Assembly: GCA_964431495.1 (NCBI GenBank)
Contig: CAYSJU010000022.1
Location: forward strand, 1-33,277
Source: CAYSJU01 sp964431495
GTDB taxonomy: Bacteria; Omnitrophota; Gorgyraeia; Tantalellales; Tantalellaceae
Length of the DNA: 33,277 nucleotides
Direction: 5' to 3'
Under the pieces are notes generated by a model. The model was given only the letters and a program-made list of their open reading frames with translations, did not search any database and was not told the DNA's origin. This document shows, in pieces, positions 31,816 to 33,277 of the stretch. A program made the translations under genes and the position numbers. The first letter of the stretch is position 1. Each line of letters begins with the position of its first letter.

Positions 31816-32685
31816 TTATAGCCCCCTTGAAAATTCGGGTCTTAGGTTTATTTTACCTCTTATAGCAAGATCCAGGATGTTTAATAACTTATTTTTATCC
31901 TGCGGGAATCTGCCTTCAAGCGACAGGTAATTTGATGCGTGGTTGGACCGGAATATTGTTTTCTCCAGTTCAAGACCTTTGATAATACTGTGAGACTCGG
32001 CTAATAATTCATGGGGATTTAGTTCTTTAAACCGTTTTTCTTTGCATTCTTTATGCAAGGGTGTGCCCGGAATAAGCATTACTGAGAGAAATGACAGATA
32101 TCTGGGCTGCATTTTGTTGAGGGCTTTTATTGTGTCCCGTACATGTTTTTCGGAGTGTTTTTTGCCGCCTAAGCCCAGGAGTACTATAACCGAAGATTTT
32201 ATCCCAGCCCTGCCGGCTTTTTTTACCGCCTCTATCATTTCATCGGCGGTTGAACGTTTCCTGCAGCGGTCTAATACATCCTGGCTGCCGCTTTCAAGGC
32301 CGATATATATAAGCCGCATCTTATTTTCATTTAATTCTGCCAGTTCAGCGCTGCTTCTTTGGGTGATATTATAACCGTTGGAGTAGCTCGAGATACGCGA
32401 AAGTTTGGGGAAAACCTCATCAAGTTTCTTTAAAACCGGCAGGAGTTTTGCGTTATTTACCGCCAGCGCATCTCCATCCAGAAGAAAAACCCGTCTAGTA
32501 TCAGGGTATAATGCCGCAGCTTTGTCTATGTCAGACGCAATCTCTTCAGAATCTTTTACGGCAAAAGGCTTCCCCATGTAAGCTCCGCAAAACGTGCAGT
32601 GATTCGCGGAACATCCGGTTGTTACCTGCAGGAGGAAACTATCTCTTTCAGACGGCGGTCGTATGATCGGTTCTATGAGAGTCAT
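31816..32685 (-). CDS. Radical SAM protein, Elp3/B12-independent type
   Basis: A 289-residue iron-sulfur enzyme. The cluster motif is CSANHCTFC (Cys25, Cys30, Cys33), a CX4CX2C spacing seen in a group of COG1032-like radical SAM proteins rather than the canonical CX3CX2C. The SAM-binding features follow: LDGDALAVNN, IYIGLESGSQDVLDRCRK and VIVLLGLGG. No B12-binding domain or C-terminal SPASM cysteines are seen. The reaction and substrate are unknown. No Shine-Dalgarno precedes the ATG; the AT-rich upstream (TTTTTAAATT) is compatible with a leaderless or weak start. It is separated by 48 bases from the YNAFE-repeat gene. Confidence 0.9.
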   Translation of the reverse strand: MTLIEPIIRPPSERDSFLLQVTTGCSANHCTFCGAYMGKPFAVKDSEEIASDIDKAAALYPDTRRVFLLDGDALAVNNAKLLPVLKKLDEVFPKLSRISSYSNGYNITQRSSAELAELNENKMRLIYIGLESGSQDVLDRCRKRSTADEMIEAVKKAGRAGIKSSVIVLLGLGGKKHSEKHVRDTIKALNKMQPRYLSFLSVMLIPGTPLHKECKEKRFKELNPHELLAESHSIIKGLELEKTIFRSNHASNYLSLEGRFPQDKNKLLNILDLAIRGKINLRPEFSRGL

Positions 32686-32734
32686 AATTTAAAAATTGTT
32701 TTCGCTTTTATTTATCAATGCTTCTCTTAGCATA

Positions 32735-32986
32735 TCAATAGTCCCCGTCGCTATCTGAACCTTCTTCACGACTCGGTGGGGCGTATTCCCACGTCTCTTC
32801 AAAGGCGTTGTATTCTAATTGACTACCCGGCTGCTCGTATGACCACTCTTCTTCAAAAGCATTATACTTTATCTCCGCATCCTCCGAGGTGGTTTCCCAC
32901 TTCTTCTCGAATGCGTTATATTTCTGGACGGCATAAGCCGGGATAGTAAAACCTACAATCAACAAGAGCATTACTATCTTCCTCAT
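32735..32986 (-). CDS. Small secreted protein with three YNAFE repeats
   Basis: After a signal peptide (residues 1-19, ending IPAYA) the 64-residue mature protein consists almost entirely of three 18-residue repeats: KYNAFEKKWETTSEDAEI, KYNAFEEEWSYEQPGSQL and EYNAFEETWEYAPPSREE, followed by an acidic tail. Related YNPFE..W repeats occur in small exported proteins of deltaproteobacteria (recollection). The start has GAGG five bases upstream. The function is unknown; the regular tyrosine, phenylalanine and tryptophan positions suggest a surface-binding or beta-structured repeat. Confidence 0.8.
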   Translation of the reverse strand: MRKIVMLLLIVGFTIPAYAVQKYNAFEKKWETTSEDAEIKYNAFEEEWSYEQPGSQLEYNAFEETWEYAPPSREEGSDSDGDY

Positions 32987-33025
32987 AACAACCTCACTTG
33001 TTGGTTGGCATTCACAGCACCACTC

Positions 33026-33271
33026 CTATAGAGTTTCCTTTATCTCTTCCCTAATTACGGTTTCCCTTATCACTGCCCTAATTGCTGCTTGTTGTTCAGG
33101 TGTGAAAAAATGAAAATAACGAAGTACCGTATCCGTTCGATATCCTTTCTTCCTAAACTCCTCTTGAAGCTGTTCGGGTGGAAGTCTTATTAACCTTCTC
33201 ACTGTCGAGTTTCGGTTAGTTTCCACTATTTCGGGAACCTCGCTAACCATAGACATTGCTCGCGTTATCAT
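33026..33271 (-). CDS. Hypothetical protein, probably truncated by the window edge
   Basis: The frame is open to the end of the window. An ATG at 33271 gives 81 residues, but no Shine-Dalgarno is visible in the six remaining bases, so the gene may begin outside. The visible part is soluble, helical and charged (RRLIRLPPEQLQEEFRKKGY, then FFTPEQQAAIRAVIRETVIR). I do not recognise a family. The stop is 39 bases upstream of the YNAFE-repeat gene. Confidence 0.55.
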   Translation of the reverse strand: MITRAMSMVSEVPEIVETNRNSTVRRLIRLPPEQLQEEFRKKGYRTDTVLRYFHFFTPEQQAAIRAVIRETVIREEIKETL

Positions 33272-33277
33272 TCTACT

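Overview
The window reads as a piece of a Gram-negative, environmental metagenome-assembled genome. Every convincing gene lies on the minus strand, so transcription runs from high to low coordinates throughout. A 2017-residue multidomain protein with an N-terminal hydrophobic leader, abundant GGGACAG...CCATTTTT hairpin repeats, small periplasmic repeat proteins and a 100-N scaffold gap together suggest Candidatus Omnitrophota or a close relative. This placement is inference; there is no rRNA or marker gene here to confirm it. No tRNA, rRNA or CRISPR array was seen.

Layout in order of transcription. (1) 33277-29343: a truncated ORF at the window edge, a small secreted protein built of three YNAFE repeats, a radical SAM protein, RecQ helicase with two intrinsic terminators behind it, and a 75-residue conserved-looking protein with its own promoter. 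(2) 29340-26900: a repeat-rich patch with composite hairpin repeats, a secreted GYQK-repeat protein interrupted by the assembly gap, and a thiamine-diphosphate 2-oxoacid decarboxylase bracketed by an 88-bp direct repeat. (3) 26904-20583: the giant gene, preceded by a promoter, a GEMM-like (c-di-GMP-I) aptamer, an intrinsic terminator and a 28-codon leader ORF that overlaps the giant start codon as ATGA. (4) 20486-17268: a stand-alone ORF6N protein, then a strong promoter driving an alpha/beta hydrolase and an AMP-forming acyl-CoA synthetase whose last residues come from a hairpin repeat. (5) 17130-16458: a clear c-di-GMP-I riboswitch with terminator in front of a secreted DUF5666-like protein. 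(6) 16363-5111: a promoter followed by eight closely spaced genes: a membrane-anchored YiiX-type papain-fold hydrolase, two small membrane proteins (one LapA-like), an amino-acid permease fused to a PTS EIIA domain, an MFS transporter, a TolC protein carrying an extra N-terminal substrate-binding domain, an RND adaptor and an RND pump. (7) 5076-81: an exported FKBP-type isomerase, PlsC acyltransferase, an MFS transporter, an AsmA-like protein and three small envelope proteins.

Most of the genes concern the cell envelope: efflux, lipid handling, periplasmic folding and secreted small proteins. The most notable signal is that two unrelated genes, the giant protein and the DUF5666-like protein, appear to sit behind c-di-GMP-I aptamer-plus-terminator leaders, which points to a shared second-messenger control of envelope or surface functions.
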